The notes under the pieces were generated by a model. The model was not told where the DNA came from and ran no database searches. It saw only the letters and a program-made list of their open reading frames with translations. Source: Tritrichomonas musculus (taxonomy: Eukaryota > Parabasalia > Tritrichomonadida > Tritrichomonadidae). From it: a stretch of 64,000 nucleotides of DNA. Made by a program: the position numbers and the translations under genes. Location: NCBI GenBank assembly GCA_039105265.1, contig JAPFFF010000002.1, forward strand, positions 620,001 to 684,000. Reading direction: 5' to 3'. Shown here in pieces: positions 30,919-41,746 of this stretch. The stretch's first letter is position 1, and every line of letters begins with the position of its first letter.

Positions 30919-31245
30919 GTTTTATAGACAATGTGGATAATATGTTATTTTATTTTTGTTTATTTTTACTACATAATAAAAATTCCTCTGATTTATAATA
31001 TTTCTCTTTTGATAAGATAGCGAATTCATAAATTCTTGTTAACACCAAATGTTCTATTAAGGCAATATTCTTAATTGATAATGCTATATCATTGCATCTG
31101 CAACTGACTGTATAAATTAATGAATAATTCAAAAAGTTTTTTATATTTCGGATTTTGTTCAAAATTGCTATTGAAAAAGTTGGTTTATTTTGTGATCGTA
31201 AAATTAATAATTCAATTTTTTGAATAAAAAATTTTTAAAACATTT
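30919..31245. other. Intergenic spacer, 327 bases
   Basis: This is A/T-rich with one CAAAAAGT word at 31130-31137, 116 bases before the next ATG. I see no gene. Confidence 0.4.
31130..31137 (+). promoter_or_regulatory. CAAAAAGT box upstream of the surface-protein gene
   Basis: TTCAAAAAGTTT stands 116 bases before the ATG at 31246, at the same distance as the distal copy before the CHD gene. Confidence 0.3.
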
Positions 31246-34200
31246 ATGAGCATCAATTTAATTATTTTCTCCTTTTATGTGATTTTTATAAATTGCTTTA
31301 CAAAGACGGTGTATTACTGCATAGATAACAACAATGGAAAGATTTGCCAAGGACATTCTTCATTGATTTCTAATTACATTTCAAAGAGCGAGTTGACAGA
31401 TCATTTTTTTAGTCAACAAAACAATATTTTCATATATATTTATACCGATATTACATTAGAAGACACTATTTTACAAAATTATAAATCAAAATTAACAATC
31501 TCAAGCAACGGGAAAAACAAAGTTTTTTTAAACGTGAACGATTTTGATAAATATAGCATTTCTTTCAACAATGTCCAAATTTCCAGCAGCATTAATAAAT
31601 TCAAAATTAATTCAATTGAATTAACTCACTCGGCATTTATTAATTCTGATAGTATTTCTATTATATCTAACATATTTATATCAGATAGTTTTTCATTAAG
31701 ATCGTTTTCTTCAATTCAAACCCAAAAAATAGAATTAACACAAGATGAAGCAAATCACAAAAAAGTTGATATTTTTATTATGAAAGGTTCTAATTACCAC
31801 TATTTCAGCCAAGATAATCCACAAATTTTAATTTTTAATCAAATAAATTCTGAAATAATATTTGGTTTAAATTATATTGATTTTATGAATTTCAAAATTA
31901 TTTCTCAAATTTATCCATTCATAGAAATAGAAAATATAGCTGGACAATTTGATGTGAAATGCCATTCAGGATTGGTCCAAAGTGTACTTTTAACACCAAT
32001 TATTCATATGGTTTCAGGAAAGTGTATCTTTTATGGATCAAAATGGCCTCAGTTACCAAAGAAAATAAATCCTTACTGGGAGTTTGATAAATTTTATGAT
32101 GCAAAAGAGAGAGAGATACGAGTTATTCTCGAAAGCGATTCATCAATTGGCATACATGGAAATAAAATACCAATTTCAATAAAAAGTAACGGACGTCTTA
32201 CAATTTATTGCGAATTTGAGGAATGTGGAATAACTGGCAATATATACATATCAACTTTAGAAGATCGTCTAATTTCGAATATCAAAGAAAAAGTAAAATT
32301 TTACGTTTCTGACATTATCAATTTGACATACTCATCTGTTTTACATTCAACAAATTCAAAAGTTAATGTCATTGTTGAAACATGCCGAAACAGTTTCGTA
32401 TTAAGCGGTCTTTCAAGCCATATCTGCAATTCAATTGATAATGATTTAGGAATGCTAAAATCTAAGGTAAACCTAGTGGAAAATGGCAATTTTACTTACC
32501 ATATGAAATTAAATGTTGATTCTGTCGTCGCTCGATTGAAAAAAATCCTTCAATTTAAGCCACTTGGCTACATATATGATCAAGATGGATTGTTAAATAT
32601 AAGTGCCATTCTTGACTACGCAGCTGACACGTTAGATATTACAGCATCAACTGCATTATCTGTCATTTCGGCCCTTAAATCGCTTGGTAACAACATTATT
32701 GGAGTTGATTTTATAAACACTAAAGGCAAGCACCAAGTTACAATCAAAAGAAAAGATATCATGTATTCCTTATTTTACTACAATCTGTTTAAATACAATA
32801 AATATTTGGTTTACACACAAAGTGAATTCGATCTAAACGATTGGAACATCGTTTTCGATGATTACAAACCTAATCAAGTGAACATTCCTTTCCTTGATTT
32901 CACCGAGACAAACATCAATTATACTGCCCGTAATTACATGAACAATGAGACGACTTATGGCCTTCAAATGAAGGTTGATGAATATCCAAACTCAGCCATT
33001 GAGGTTCTCTTCCATTCTACTGACTCAAAGCTTGAGGGCAAGTTTAAATGGATCTCGGGTATTCTTATCAACTTTGTTCCACAAAAGAGGCTCAATAGTA
33101 TCAGATCGGTTATGAGTAATCCACAATCAAAAAATATAATATTTTTAACTCTCAATGATTTAAAATCTCCCCTTAATTTAAAACCAATTAGAAATGACTC
33201 AAATGTCATCATATTTGGAGTGACGATGAGCATTTTTGACGAAGTGAAAAAAGGTATTGAAAATATCAATTTTGACATTGTGCGACCAAATATAACTTTT
33301 TATCACAATTCTTTGAATTCGCTCGGCTTCTTGTTGTGTAAGATAAATGAAACTAGAATAAACGCCTCTAATTTCATTGCAGTTGCTTCTGATATCCTTT
33401 ATAAGGACAAGTTCGTCATTAATTCGAACGATGTTGTCTTTGACATTTCCACTTGGAAGCAAATTGAGAACAATGGTATCAATTATCAATTCAAAAATTT
33501 CGTTCTTCTTCCTTTTGAATTGAAACCAACAATAAAATATGACACCATTCAAAAAGTGGAATTTTTGAACGATAGATGGAAGATCCACTTCTCTAATTCA
33601 GAATGTGAAGTGATGTATTCGACGGTTTCTGAGCGGTTATTGATCATGACAGGCATAAACGAGTCACTTGAATTGAAAATTGACGATTCATTCAATGAAA
33701 AAACCGCTTTGAAACCGTTAGAAATTGGTTACAATGTTGGTCTTCAGAAAAAGTTGTCAAATTTCCCAGGTGTCCCTCTTCTCTCTGAAGATCGGACTAA
33801 AAATATGGAAACTCATTCAAAAAGTGAGTTTCATTTCGACTTTTTCAAAATGTTCCGATCGGCACTTTCAAAGTACCTCAAAATTGACTTGGATGAAAAC
33901 ACCGATGACGAACAGGTTGAGAACATCATCTTCCAAGGTGACTGGAATTCAATCAAGGACTTGTCAGGCAAGCTTGTTTACAACTCAGACAAGAGGAACT
34001 TGAAAATAACGAACTTCCCTCTCAATCACTTTGAAAAAATTGAATTCACGTCAAAAAGGAGCGTCACTATCTGCAACTTCATCAAGGACGGAAGTACTGC
34101 AAAGGCCAAGATTAGCTACTCAAGACCATTGATAATAAACGGTCAACAAGAATTGTTAATTCCGTCAGATTCTGAGATTGAATTTGACAACATAACCGTC

Positions 34201-34914
34201 ACTGGAAAAGGCTCGTCTCTCAATCTAATCCGCAACGATAACTTGGTCAAAACTCGCCACTTCAAGGCAGAAGACGGTTCTTCATCTCAATTCAAGAACA
34301 TCTCAATAAGTGGGTCAATTGAATTGAGACCAAATACACTCACAATTTTTGAATCAACAACTTTTTCAAAAGATATAAAAATAGATTATTTTTACTCACT
34401 TGAAAAACGGTTTCCGTTACTTGTCATTGAAAACAAAGATGCCTCATTGAGCTCAGTCACTGTGCATTATGATTCAAACAAACCTCAGTCAAATAATGAG
34501 ATAATCAATAATTACAATATTTTGCCACAAATTATATTGAAAAAGTCGACCACTGAAAATGAGTGCTCAAAATTGTCAAAAATTTTTACTTTTCAGAACC
34601 CAAATAAAGCGGTTTCTCTTTTCTGTGAGTTCTCTCAAAATGAAAATGCAAGCTACACAAACATCGGACTAAATTTGACGGTTGACATTGTTGAAGGATC
34701 AATTGAGATTGATAAGAAGAAAAGTGACAGTAAGTTGATAATCATTTTGGCATCAACAATTGGAGGCGTTGCTGTGGTTGCAGCTGTATTAGTAATTTGC
34801 ATCATGATCATTAAAAAGAAAAGGGCAAAGAAAGATGAAAGTGCAACACCTCTCACGTCTGATAACTCTCAGCTAATGAATAACAATGATAATATTCTTG
34901 AATCAGAAGACTAA
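31246..34914 (+). CDS. Large type I surface membrane protein, unknown family
   Basis: This encodes 1222 residues. The first 18 or so (LIIFSFYVIFINCF) are a likely signal peptide. The ectodomain is rich in Ser, Asn, Ile and short alternating hydrophobic strands, which suits a beta-helix or other beta-rich fold, with about a dozen Cys and many N-glycosylation sites. One membrane span lies at about 1164-1189 (IIILASTIGGVAVVAAVLV), followed by a short KKKRAKK-started cytosolic tail. I see no leucine-rich BspA repeats. It is probably a trichomonad surface or phagosomal protein, perhaps of the polymorphic-membrane-protein-like kind, but that is a guess. The 5' half is A/T-rich, while the 3' third is richer in G/C and contains CAAAAAGT and AACCGTT words. 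It is convergent with the DOCK gene, with 232 bases between the stops. Confidence 0.8.
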   Translation: MSINLIIFSFYVIFINCFTKTVYYCIDNNNGKICQGHSSLISNYISKSELTDHFFSQQNNIFIYIYTDITLEDTILQNYKSKLTISSNGKNKVFLNVNDFDKYSISFNNVQISSSINKFKINSIELTHSAFINSDSISIISNIFISDSFSLRSFSSIQTQKIELTQDEANHKKVDIFIMKGSNYHYFSQDNPQILIFNQINSEIIFGLNYIDFMNFKIISQIYPFIEIENIAGQFDVKCHSGLVQSVLLTPIIHMVSGKCIFYGSKWPQLPKKINPYWEFDKFYDAKEREIRVILESDSSIGIHGNKIPISIKSNGRLTIYCEFEECGITGNIYISTLEDRLISNIKEKVKFYVSDIINLTYSSVLHSTNSKVNVIVETCRNSFVLSGLSSHICNSIDNDLGMLKSKVNLVENGNFTYHMKLNVDSVVARLKKILQFKPLGYIYDQDGLLNISAILDYAADTLDITASTALSVISALKSLGNNIIGVDFINTKGKHQVTIKRKDIMYSLFYYNLFKYNKYLVYTQSEFDLNDWNIVFDDYKPNQVNIPFLDFTETNINYTARNYMNNETTYGLQMKVDEYPNSAIEVLFHSTDSKLEGKFKWISGILINFVPQKRLNSIRSVMSNPQSKNIIFLTLNDLKSPLNLKPIRNDSNVIIFGVTMSIFDEVKKGIENINFDIVRPNITFYHNSLNSLGFLLCKINETRINASNFIAVASDILYKDKFVINSNDVVFDISTWKQIENNGINYQFKNFVLLPFELKPTIKYDTIQKVEFLNDRWKIHFSNSECEVMYSTVSERLLIMTGINESLELKIDDSFNEKTALKPLEIGYNVGLQKKLSNFPGVPLLSEDRTKNMETHSKSEFHFDFFKMFRSALSKYLKIDLDENTDDEQVENIIFQGDWNSIKDLSGKLVYNSDKRNLKITNFPLNHFEKIEFTSKRSVTICNFIKDGSTAKAKISYSRPLIINGQQELLIPSDSEIEFDNITVTGKGSSLNLIRNDNLVKTRHFKAEDGSSSQFKNISISGSIELRPNTLTIFESTTFSKDIKIDYFYSLEKRFPLLVIENKDASLSSVTVHYDSNKPQSNNEIINNYNILPQIILKKSTTENECSKLSKIFTFQNPNKAVSLFCEFSQNENASYTNIGLNLTVDIVEGSIEIDKKKSDSKLIIILASTIGGVAVVAAVLVICIMIIKKKRAKKDESATPLTSDNSQLMNNNDNILESED

Positions 34915-35146
34915 TCAAACTATCAATCAATAGATTTTATTTTTTTTTTTTTTTTGTATTATAAAAACTCATAAATAATTATATACCTTTTTTTTGTTTT
35001 AATTATCATTTATAAAAAAGAGTTTACAATAATTTTATTTTTGAGATATTCTGAAAAGATAATTATTTTTTTTTTTTTTTAAATAAATAAAATAAAAATT
35101 TAATTACATAATCAACAATAGATAAAATAAAAGAGAGCGAATCTTA

Positions 35147-38100
35147 TTATTTGAGGTAAGCCTCAAGTTTTTCTTTGAGGGACTCGAAACCGGAATCCAG
35201 CTCATGCTGTAGTGGGATAAACTCCGTATTTTCCATGCACCACCTTGCATGCAGCTTCAAACCTTGCTGGTTAACGTTCAAAAACTCTCTAAACTCGTTT
35301 TTCATTTTGAGGGTATATTTGGTCTCAGCCATAGAATTTCCCAAGAAGACCTCAGCCATCTTTGTTGGCCCCTCGTTTACCTGCACCAACAGTGAACCGT
35401 GCAGCAGCTGCTGCACCTGTCTCATGTCTTGAGAATTGACGGCCTCTCTCATTGCCGCGACTCTCTCTCTTAGCTGACGATACGAGACTCTAATTGGCTC
35501 GATTTCTATCGTCTTTATATTTGCCACTTTTTGTCTTTTTACCACGAATGGCATCTTCTCATTGACGACGAGCACAGTCCTCCGCAGCCACTGCTTGTCG
35601 ACTGTCCCCTGGGCCTTTTTAGTGTCCTCGCCTTTAATAAACGGTGTATCAAAGAAAAATTGAGAGGAGCAGTTAGGCGAGTTTTTGAAAGGCTCAACAA
35701 AAGTGACCTGAATGTACCCCATATTTGGATCAAGTGACTTCACGTCAACTGGGCCACTTTCTTTGATCAATTCAATTTTCTCTTCACCATGCAACTTTTT
35801 GAATGAGTCGACGATACGTGAAGAAATTTCATACAAATGTGTCAACTTTTTCTCACGATAAATAAAGACTGCGTTATCGTTCTTCTCAAAAAGTTTGCCG
35901 TAAAATGAAACCCTGTAGTACTTGCCAAAGAGTCTGTCCTCGTTTGGCGCGATCTTCGAAAGAGACGTGAACGAGTCAGCTTGGCTCAGCATCATGTTGT
36001 GAAGGAGGGAGAAGGACCTTCTGTTCTCAAGAAGCGGCCAGATCAGATCGACCAAGTCGCCGCTTGTTTCGAAGTATCTCGTCTCGCTGCACGTTGAGAT
36101 TATCTTATCAAATAGTTGCGTCAGCGAGTAGAAGGTGAAATATGGCGAATCACAGAAAGAAGGAATGATCGGAAGCTCGTCCTTCTTCATCGAGCAGAAG
36201 GCAGACTTGCTGACGTGCGAAAGACAATTCATCACTTCAGCAGCGTCCTCCAAATCAAACAGACTCTTCGGAATCTTTCCAAGGAGGACGAGGTACTCAA
36301 TTGCAATCGAGGCCTGCAGCAAATAGACCTGTATCTCCTCCGCGTAGTACTCTTGGCTGTGCTCGAGCGACGCCAGCTGGTTCAGCACTTCGTAGCGTGA
36401 GTCAGGGGAACTTTTCAAAAGCTCACTTTTTGAATACAGAATGTCACAATGGTCTTCAAATTGAATAGAATCACTTAAAAGAGTGTCAAATTGTGCTATT
36501 TTGGTGATGAAGTCTTGAATGAAGCCTGACTTGATCAGTTTGAGCGAATCACTGCTCCCTTGCGGAAGCATGTATATCGCGCGCGTGACAACTGCCATCG
36601 TTCTATTGTCGTTCTTGTACTCTTTAATGTCGCTCGCGTGCAAAACATCAAGGAAGGAAAGAAGATCCGGCCAGTAGCGGCCGTTCTGTATCACTTTGAT
36701 GATGAACTTGGGAAGAACAGGGCAGCACTGGTTGAAGAGCAGCTCAACATTGTTGCTGGCAAAACCGTTGATCATCTCTGAAATAACAGGAAGAGTGTCC
36801 AAGGCAAAGTTGGAAGACAGCAAGTGGTAGATCACTTTGCTAACTTGTGAAAAAACGGTTAACGGTTTCGATGGTGAATATATTGACCTTTTGTCACTTT
36901 CTGGGATTACAATTGTCTGTATCAGATTCAGAACGTGAAGAATCGAAAATTCCATCGAATAACGGATCTCTTTTTGCGGTTGTGAAGTGCTGGAAACGGT
37001 TGCTGGTTCACTTTCACTTTTCTGAGCAGGCACTCTATTCTTTGCTGTGCTCATAGGCGAATAAGAACGTGACGTATTCGAACAAAGCTTCTCAATTTCA
37101 GAGAGATTTAATTTTAAGTTTTTCAAAGCGTTTTGATCGTTTTCTTTATCTTTCACGTTATCTATCAAAAAGTGGATGAATTCAAAGAAAGTTGATTGTA
37201 TTGAATTACTGACACTTTTCCACCACTTTTTGAATGGCTCTAGAGATGAGTTGCCTATCAAAAAGAGAAAGAAAAAGAAACAGCTGTGACTCATTCTGCC
37301 CTTGTTTGTCGCCAGTGAAAAGTAAAGTTCGCAAAGAGGAGTCAGACTGTCCATCAACTTATCAGCGACAAGCTGAGAAGTCTTTTCATCATAGAACGAG
37401 AACAACTTCAAGAAGATGGTAAAGGCAGCCTCATAGTGAACAGAAAGCGGGTTATTTTTCGCTTTTTCAACGAATGACGTACACAATTTTGAGAGCTTCT
37501 CACAATTGAGAATCATCACACAAAACAGCTTCGGAGTGAATGTTGAGTAAAGAAGCAAGTCGACAACACTTTGGTCACTCTCAGTATCACCGAACGAATT
37601 AATAAAAATCTCAAGACAGTCAAGAATGAGCGAATAAAAGCCAATTTCTGAGAGCATATTCAAAAAGTGGCAAAAACTTTGACAGAACTTTTTGGCTTGC
37701 AATAAACCGTTCTTAACTAACGGCGGAATTGAAACCGCCAAATTTTTAGTGAATTCAATCAGGCTATCGTTAATTTGGTCATCTTTTGTCACGTAAATAG
37801 ACTTGATGATCAAAGTGAAATAAAAATCAACGAGGTAAGAATCAAACCTTTCTGAGCCACTTTTTGAAGCATCCTTAGCAAGTTTCTCTCCCCAAGAAGA
37901 AAGAAGGTTATTATGGAAACTTTTTGATTGGTCACAACGAAGTGAGAATCGTAATGCATAAAACATTAGAAAATCTTCAAATTCGTCGTAAACCGGAGCA
38001 ATTCGAAATGCAACTTTTTCAAGCGATTTGATTGCCTCCAAAGAATCGTTCGTTTTTATTCTATTCGTTAGAACATCAACGACTTGGAAGATGTTTCGTA

Positions 38101-39685
38101 GAAGTTCATTTGGATCAGAATTTGACAAGTCAACGTTCTTCCCCTCAAAAAGTTCATTCAATTGTGAGTCAGTCGATACTAACGAACTGAATAAATGAGT
38201 GCAAATAACGTGCTTGTTTTGATTGCTTGTGGCCTTCCATTCTGATTCGTTAAGTGTGTCAAGGGAGTCAAAAATTGCCAACTTTTTCTTGCCATCTTTA
38301 ATGAAGCCGCCGTTTATCATGATCGGCATAACCGAAATGCCGATAAGTTCCTGTTTGTGCTTCTTGAATGAAAGTGACATAAATTCAAATGTTATGTATG
38401 TGTTTTCAGCTATTGTAGGTGGCAATTCAATTGTAAATTGGTCGTTGAAAACAATTGACTTTTCGCACCTTTTTGAGGCAAAACTGTTGGCGGTTGAAAC
38501 AAGTTTGTTTGTATATTTGGCCCGAATGTATGGTTTGCGTTTTCCTTTGAATCCACCTTCACAATAGGAGACGATGCAGTAGACATCTTTGGTGGGCTTC
38601 TTTGAAAAAGTGGATGACGAAATGGTAATGGTCAATTTATGGTGAAATTGAAAATAGGGGCCCGGCTTGGAGGCTCCAAGTGATTGAAGCTCTATATAGC
38701 CGTCTTTTAGCGTGGATGATTGGTCAGTGGTAATTTGCATCTTGCCGGTTAATGATATTTGAAAGGGATACTTGGGAGTATTTTGATATAATGTTGATAG
38801 ATCGTTTAGTTTGGTTTTGCTTATGTCTATCTCGCATGGAGCTGGCATTATAAATGGTTCGCCAGATGTGCATTGGGCTAGGATATCTGCTAATGGAGCA
38901 AATGTAACACCAAAAGGTTGAAATAGATTATCAAAGGTATGGCTCATGCTTTCTTGAACTGCTTTTAATTGAGATGATGTATTTTTTGAATAAGCTTTGT
39001 CGCATGCTGCCCCGTGGTGAGGTTGTGCGATTCGAGTTATTAAAATAACAAGAGATGTATGTAAACTGGTTGATCCTATATGAAAAGCAGCTTTTTGATT
39101 CAATTGAACTGGATTATTGAGTTTCTCCATCAAAATTTGAGTAGGATTTGGGACAAAATTCCAAAATTCAGAATTTGGTAATTTTTCATTGAGCAAAAAT
39201 GCTGTGAATAAAATTGGTTCAAATAATTCAGATCCTTTTATTTCAAAATTTGAGAGAGAGACTGTAAATATTTGGGTTTCTTTTATCTTAAATTTTGTGA
39301 CTGGATGATGAAAATAAGGTTCCAAATTAAAACGAGAAATAAAACTTGATGCAACAGAATAACTAGCTTCTTTGTTTGGTTGAGGGATTTCATTTGTCGT
39401 GCTAATTTCATTTTTATAAATGATATTTTGATCATGTGAAATTTTGCTAGACTCTGTAATATTATCAGTAAAGTCAATTGAAAAACAATTGTCTGAGAAC
39501 ATTTTTATCATTGGCTTTTCTTTAAATCCTTCTTTGGTGTTTAAATCTTTAATAATTAAAAAATTAAAAGGATTTTCTGATGTTGATGTTCCACTTATTA
39601 CTGAGTTGTTCCATGAATATTTCTTTGAAACTTCGCTTTTCTGGAGGAAATCTTGTATTTGTTTATCTTGAGATTGAAAAATCAT
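35147..39685 (-). CDS. DOCK-family guanine nucleotide exchange factor (DHR1-DHR2)
   Basis: DOCK proteins activate Rac/Cdc42-type GTPases and drive actin remodelling, phagocytosis and amoeboid change. The 1512 residues show a C2-like DHR1 region at about 338-460 (FQFHHKLTITISSSTF, YCIVSYCEGG, FEFMSLSFKKHKQELIG), a long helical middle, and a C-terminal DHR2 at about 1175-1505. DHR2 signatures are RLFGKYYRVSFYGKLFE, FIYREKKLTHLYEIS and LDPNMGYIQVTFVEPF, which match the family closely. No SH3 domain is seen at the N-terminus, so it is not a plain DOCK1/ELMO type; it may be a Zizimin-like or lineage-specific form. The ATG at 39685 is followed closely by coding sequence. Between about 35.5 and 38.2 kb the gene carries many ACTTTTTG/CAAAAAGT and AACCGTT words on both strands, while its 5' third has none. 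Confidence 0.92.
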   Translation of the reverse strand: MIFQSQDKQIQDFLQKSEVSKKYSWNNSVISGTSTSENPFNFLIIKDLNTKEGFKEKPMIKMFSDNCFSIDFTDNITESSKISHDQNIIYKNEISTTNEIPQPNKEASYSVASSFISRFNLEPYFHHPVTKFKIKETQIFTVSLSNFEIKGSELFEPILFTAFLLNEKLPNSEFWNFVPNPTQILMEKLNNPVQLNQKAAFHIGSTSLHTSLVILITRIAQPHHGAACDKAYSKNTSSQLKAVQESMSHTFDNLFQPFGVTFAPLADILAQCTSGEPFIMPAPCEIDISKTKLNDLSTLYQNTPKYPFQISLTGKMQITTDQSSTLKDGYIELQSLGASKPGPYFQFHHKLTITISSSTFSKKPTKDVYCIVSYCEGGFKGKRKPYIRAKYTNKLVSTANSFASKRCEKSIVFNDQFTIELPPTIAENTYITFEFMSLSFKKHKQELIGISVMPIMINGGFIKDGKKKLAIFDSLDTLNESEWKATSNQNKHVICTHLFSSLVSTDSQLNELFEGKNVDLSNSDPNELLRNIFQVVDVLTNRIKTNDSLEAIKSLEKVAFRIAPVYDEFEDFLMFYALRFSLRCDQSKSFHNNLLSSWGEKLAKDASKSGSERFDSYLVDFYFTLIIKSIYVTKDDQINDSLIEFTKNLAVSIPPLVKNGLLQAKKFCQSFCHFLNMLSEIGFYSLILDCLEIFINSFGDTESDQSVVDLLLYSTFTPKLFCVMILNCEKLSKLCTSFVEKAKNNPLSVHYEAAFTIFLKLFSFYDEKTSQLVADKLMDSLTPLCELYFSLATNKGRMSHSCFFFFLFLIGNSSLEPFKKWWKSVSNSIQSTFFEFIHFLIDNVKDKENDQNALKNLKLNLSEIEKLCSNTSRSYSPMSTAKNRVPAQKSESEPATVSSTSQPQKEIRYSMEFSILHVLNLIQTIVIPESDKRSIYSPSKPLTVFSQVSKVIYHLLSSNFALDTLPVISEMINGFASNNVELLFNQCCPVLPKFIIKVIQNGRYWPDLLSFLDVLHASDIKEYKNDNRTMAVVTRAIYMLPQGSSDSLKLIKSGFIQDFITKIAQFDTLLSDSIQFEDHCDILYSKSELLKSSPDSRYEVLNQLASLEHSQEYYAEEIQVYLLQASIAIEYLVLLGKIPKSLFDLEDAAEVMNCLSHVSKSAFCSMKKDELPIIPSFCDSPYFTFYSLTQLFDKIISTCSETRYFETSGDLVDLIWPLLENRRSFSLLHNMMLSQADSFTSLSKIAPNEDRLFGKYYRVSFYGKLFEKNDNAVFIYREKKLTHLYEISSRIVDSFKKLHGEEKIELIKESGPVDVKSLDPNMGYIQVTFVEPFKNSPNCSSQFFFDTPFIKGEDTKKAQGTVDKQWLRRTVLVVNEKMPFVVKRQKVANIKTIEIEPIRVSYRQLRERVAAMREAVNSQDMRQVQQLLHGSLLVQVNEGPTKMAEVFLGNSMAETKYTLKMKNEFREFLNVNQQGLKLHARWCMENTEFIPLQHELDSGFESLKEKLEAYLK

Positions 39686-40206
39686 AAAATTTTATGTGAG
39701 ATTATTTCAACAAAAAATAAATTGAGATAAAAGATCAGAATTGATTCTATTGAGTTCACAAAAAATCATTTTAATATTTATGATTTTCTTCATATTGACA
39801 AGTATTTTTATATATAAAATCATTTTTCAAAGTTTATTATTTAATTATAGAATTTAAAAATAGTTTAAATTGTCCAAAAATACAGATCTTCAAGTAGGAA
39901 ATTAAATTTAAAATTTGAGGAAATCAAATTGCATATCATATTTTATACAGAGTCTAACCAATCTCAAATCATGATATTGCATTTAAAATTATTATTTAAT
40001 GAAAGCTTCATGTATTTAATGCAATTAAAATCATTTGATGTAATTGTCACCAATGAATCAAATGAATATCAATAGGTAAGATTAATATGATATTATGAAT
40101 TATATAGAAAAAACCTTGTTATTATTTCATCTAAAAAAAATTTATTAGTCTGTTTTGTAATCAAAAAAATAAAAATAATTTGATCTTTATATATTTTTTA
40201 AAAAAA
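39686..40206. other. Spacer between the ankyrin pseudogene and the DOCK gene, 521 bases
   Basis: This is A/T-rich. A plus-strand open stretch at about 39865-40075 (with KLHIIFYTESNQSQIMIL) looks protein-like but lacks a good start, so I treat it as possible eroded coding sequence and not a gene. Confidence 0.35.
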
Positions 40207-41462
40207 TCAAACAATGTACTTATTCAAGAGATTGATTATATCTCTCTTTTTGGTTAAGTCAATCGGACGTTTTCCATTTGAACATTTAATTGTTGGATCT
40301 GCGCCATGTTGAAGGAGCCATTCAATTACAACTGGATCTCTCTGAATTCCTTGTAAAAAATAGCCAAGGATTGTCATTCCAGGTGGATTCCTACTAAATG
40401 AGTTTATTTTATAGCCATTTTCTACAAGTAAATCAAGAATTTCAATAGCAACTTTTGTTGGTACAGAATCTACTAAATAAAATGGTCCTGGGTATCCTTT
40501 ATCATCAAATCTATTCACATCAATCCCTCTTCTTAATATCATTTCAGCAATAGCTTTTGAATGTGACATACACAACCAATGAACAGCTGATTTGCCCTTA
40601 ACATTAGATGGGATATCAACCTCAATAATTTTATCAAGTAAATATTGTATAAATTCTTCTTTGTTATCAACATGATTAAAGCATGCAAGTGATAAAGCAC
40701 ATTCTCATAAATTTTAAAGATAGAAATCATTAATTTTTCGATCAGGATCATCACCGGCATCTATTAAAAGACGAACAGCTTCTGGTTGATTATTTTTGAT
40801 TGCAATCATAATCGGAGTCTCTGAAACAATGCTTTTAGCTGCTTTTTCACCTTTTAGTAGTTCCTTCAAGCAAACAACATTTCGCATTTTTATCACTTTT
40901 TTTATCGGATTATCAGATGAATTCGATTTAATCTTTGCTCCGTTTTTAAATAAAATTCGAATTATTTTTTCATTTCCTGCCGAAGATGCCAAAAAAAGTG
41001 GTGAATAATAAACTAAAAAATATAAATATGATTGGCAATATAAATTATATAAATAGAACTTCAATTTTGGCTAAGCTTGGATTTCGAGATAATATATATG
41101 AAGCAACTTCAAGAGCGCCAAGCATGCATGCATAATGAAGAGGTTGATATTCGTCAGCAGTTCTACAATCAAGTTTAAAACCATTTCTTTCAAGAATAAT
41201 AAAACTCTCAAGAGAATCGAATAGTGCTGCTATATGGAGCAAAGTAACGTTATTCAATGGTAATAAAATCTCACTTATAGATTCCAAAGGCATCTCTTTA
41301 AATTTTATGTATGATTTTTTTCTGGCATTAAAAAAAAAAAAAATACGGTATAGACATAATTGGTGATGAATAATTGTCTTTGGAATCTTTTAATTTTGAA
41401 TTTAAAAGTAAGATATCATTGTCGATGACTGCTTGAATAACCTTATCATTCCTTGCTCTCAT
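40207..41462 (-). pseudogene. Ankyrin-repeat protein gene, broken
   Basis: Read along the minus strand, adjacent pieces form one trichomonad-style ankyrin protein. It starts at ATG 41462 (MRARNDKVIQAVIDNDILLL), then has repeats with LLHIAALFDSLESFIIL, EYQPLHYACMLGALEVASYI, SPLFLASSAGNEKIIRILF, PIMIAIKNNQPEAVRLLIDA, LSLACFNH, and ends with EWLLQHGADPTIKCSNGKRPIDL. The frame changes at a 14-base poly(A) run (41330-41343 on the plus strand) and again near 41010-41055, and two in-frame stops (TAA, TGA) lie near 40724-40737. A 47-base GT...AG stretch at the second frame change does not restore the frame, so I do not call an intron. The homopolymer change could be a sequencing error, but the two stops make a pseudogene more likely. 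Confidence 0.7.
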
Positions 41463-41746
41463 TTAAATTCAAAGAATTGAATTTGTTTGAACAATTAAAG
41501 ACACAAAAAAGATTCTAGAAAATGATGATCAAAATTGGAGAATAGATAAGATGGTTAAACAGATCTCGGTATATTTTACCAATACTCATTATTTTTGAAG
41601 TAGCGAATCAAATAACATTTTTTAAAAAATTTTAAAAAAACAGTAAAATAAGAAGATTATATTATAAAATTGCGTAAAAATAGATATTGTTAGTAGGAAT
41701 GATTTATATAAAAAATTGGAATTTCTTGAATAACTTTTATTCAAAT
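41463..41746. other. Spacer between the ankyrin pseudogene and the eL21 gene
   Basis: This is A/T-rich. The eL21 stop overlaps TAAA (TGG TAA ATT), a likely poly(A) signal. Nothing else is seen. Confidence 0.4.

Noticed and set aside
41008-41055. Intron in the ankyrin gene (GT...AG, 47 bases)
   Set aside because: Removing it leaves the downstream repeat out of frame by one base, and in-frame stops occur later, so a pseudogene is the simpler reading.
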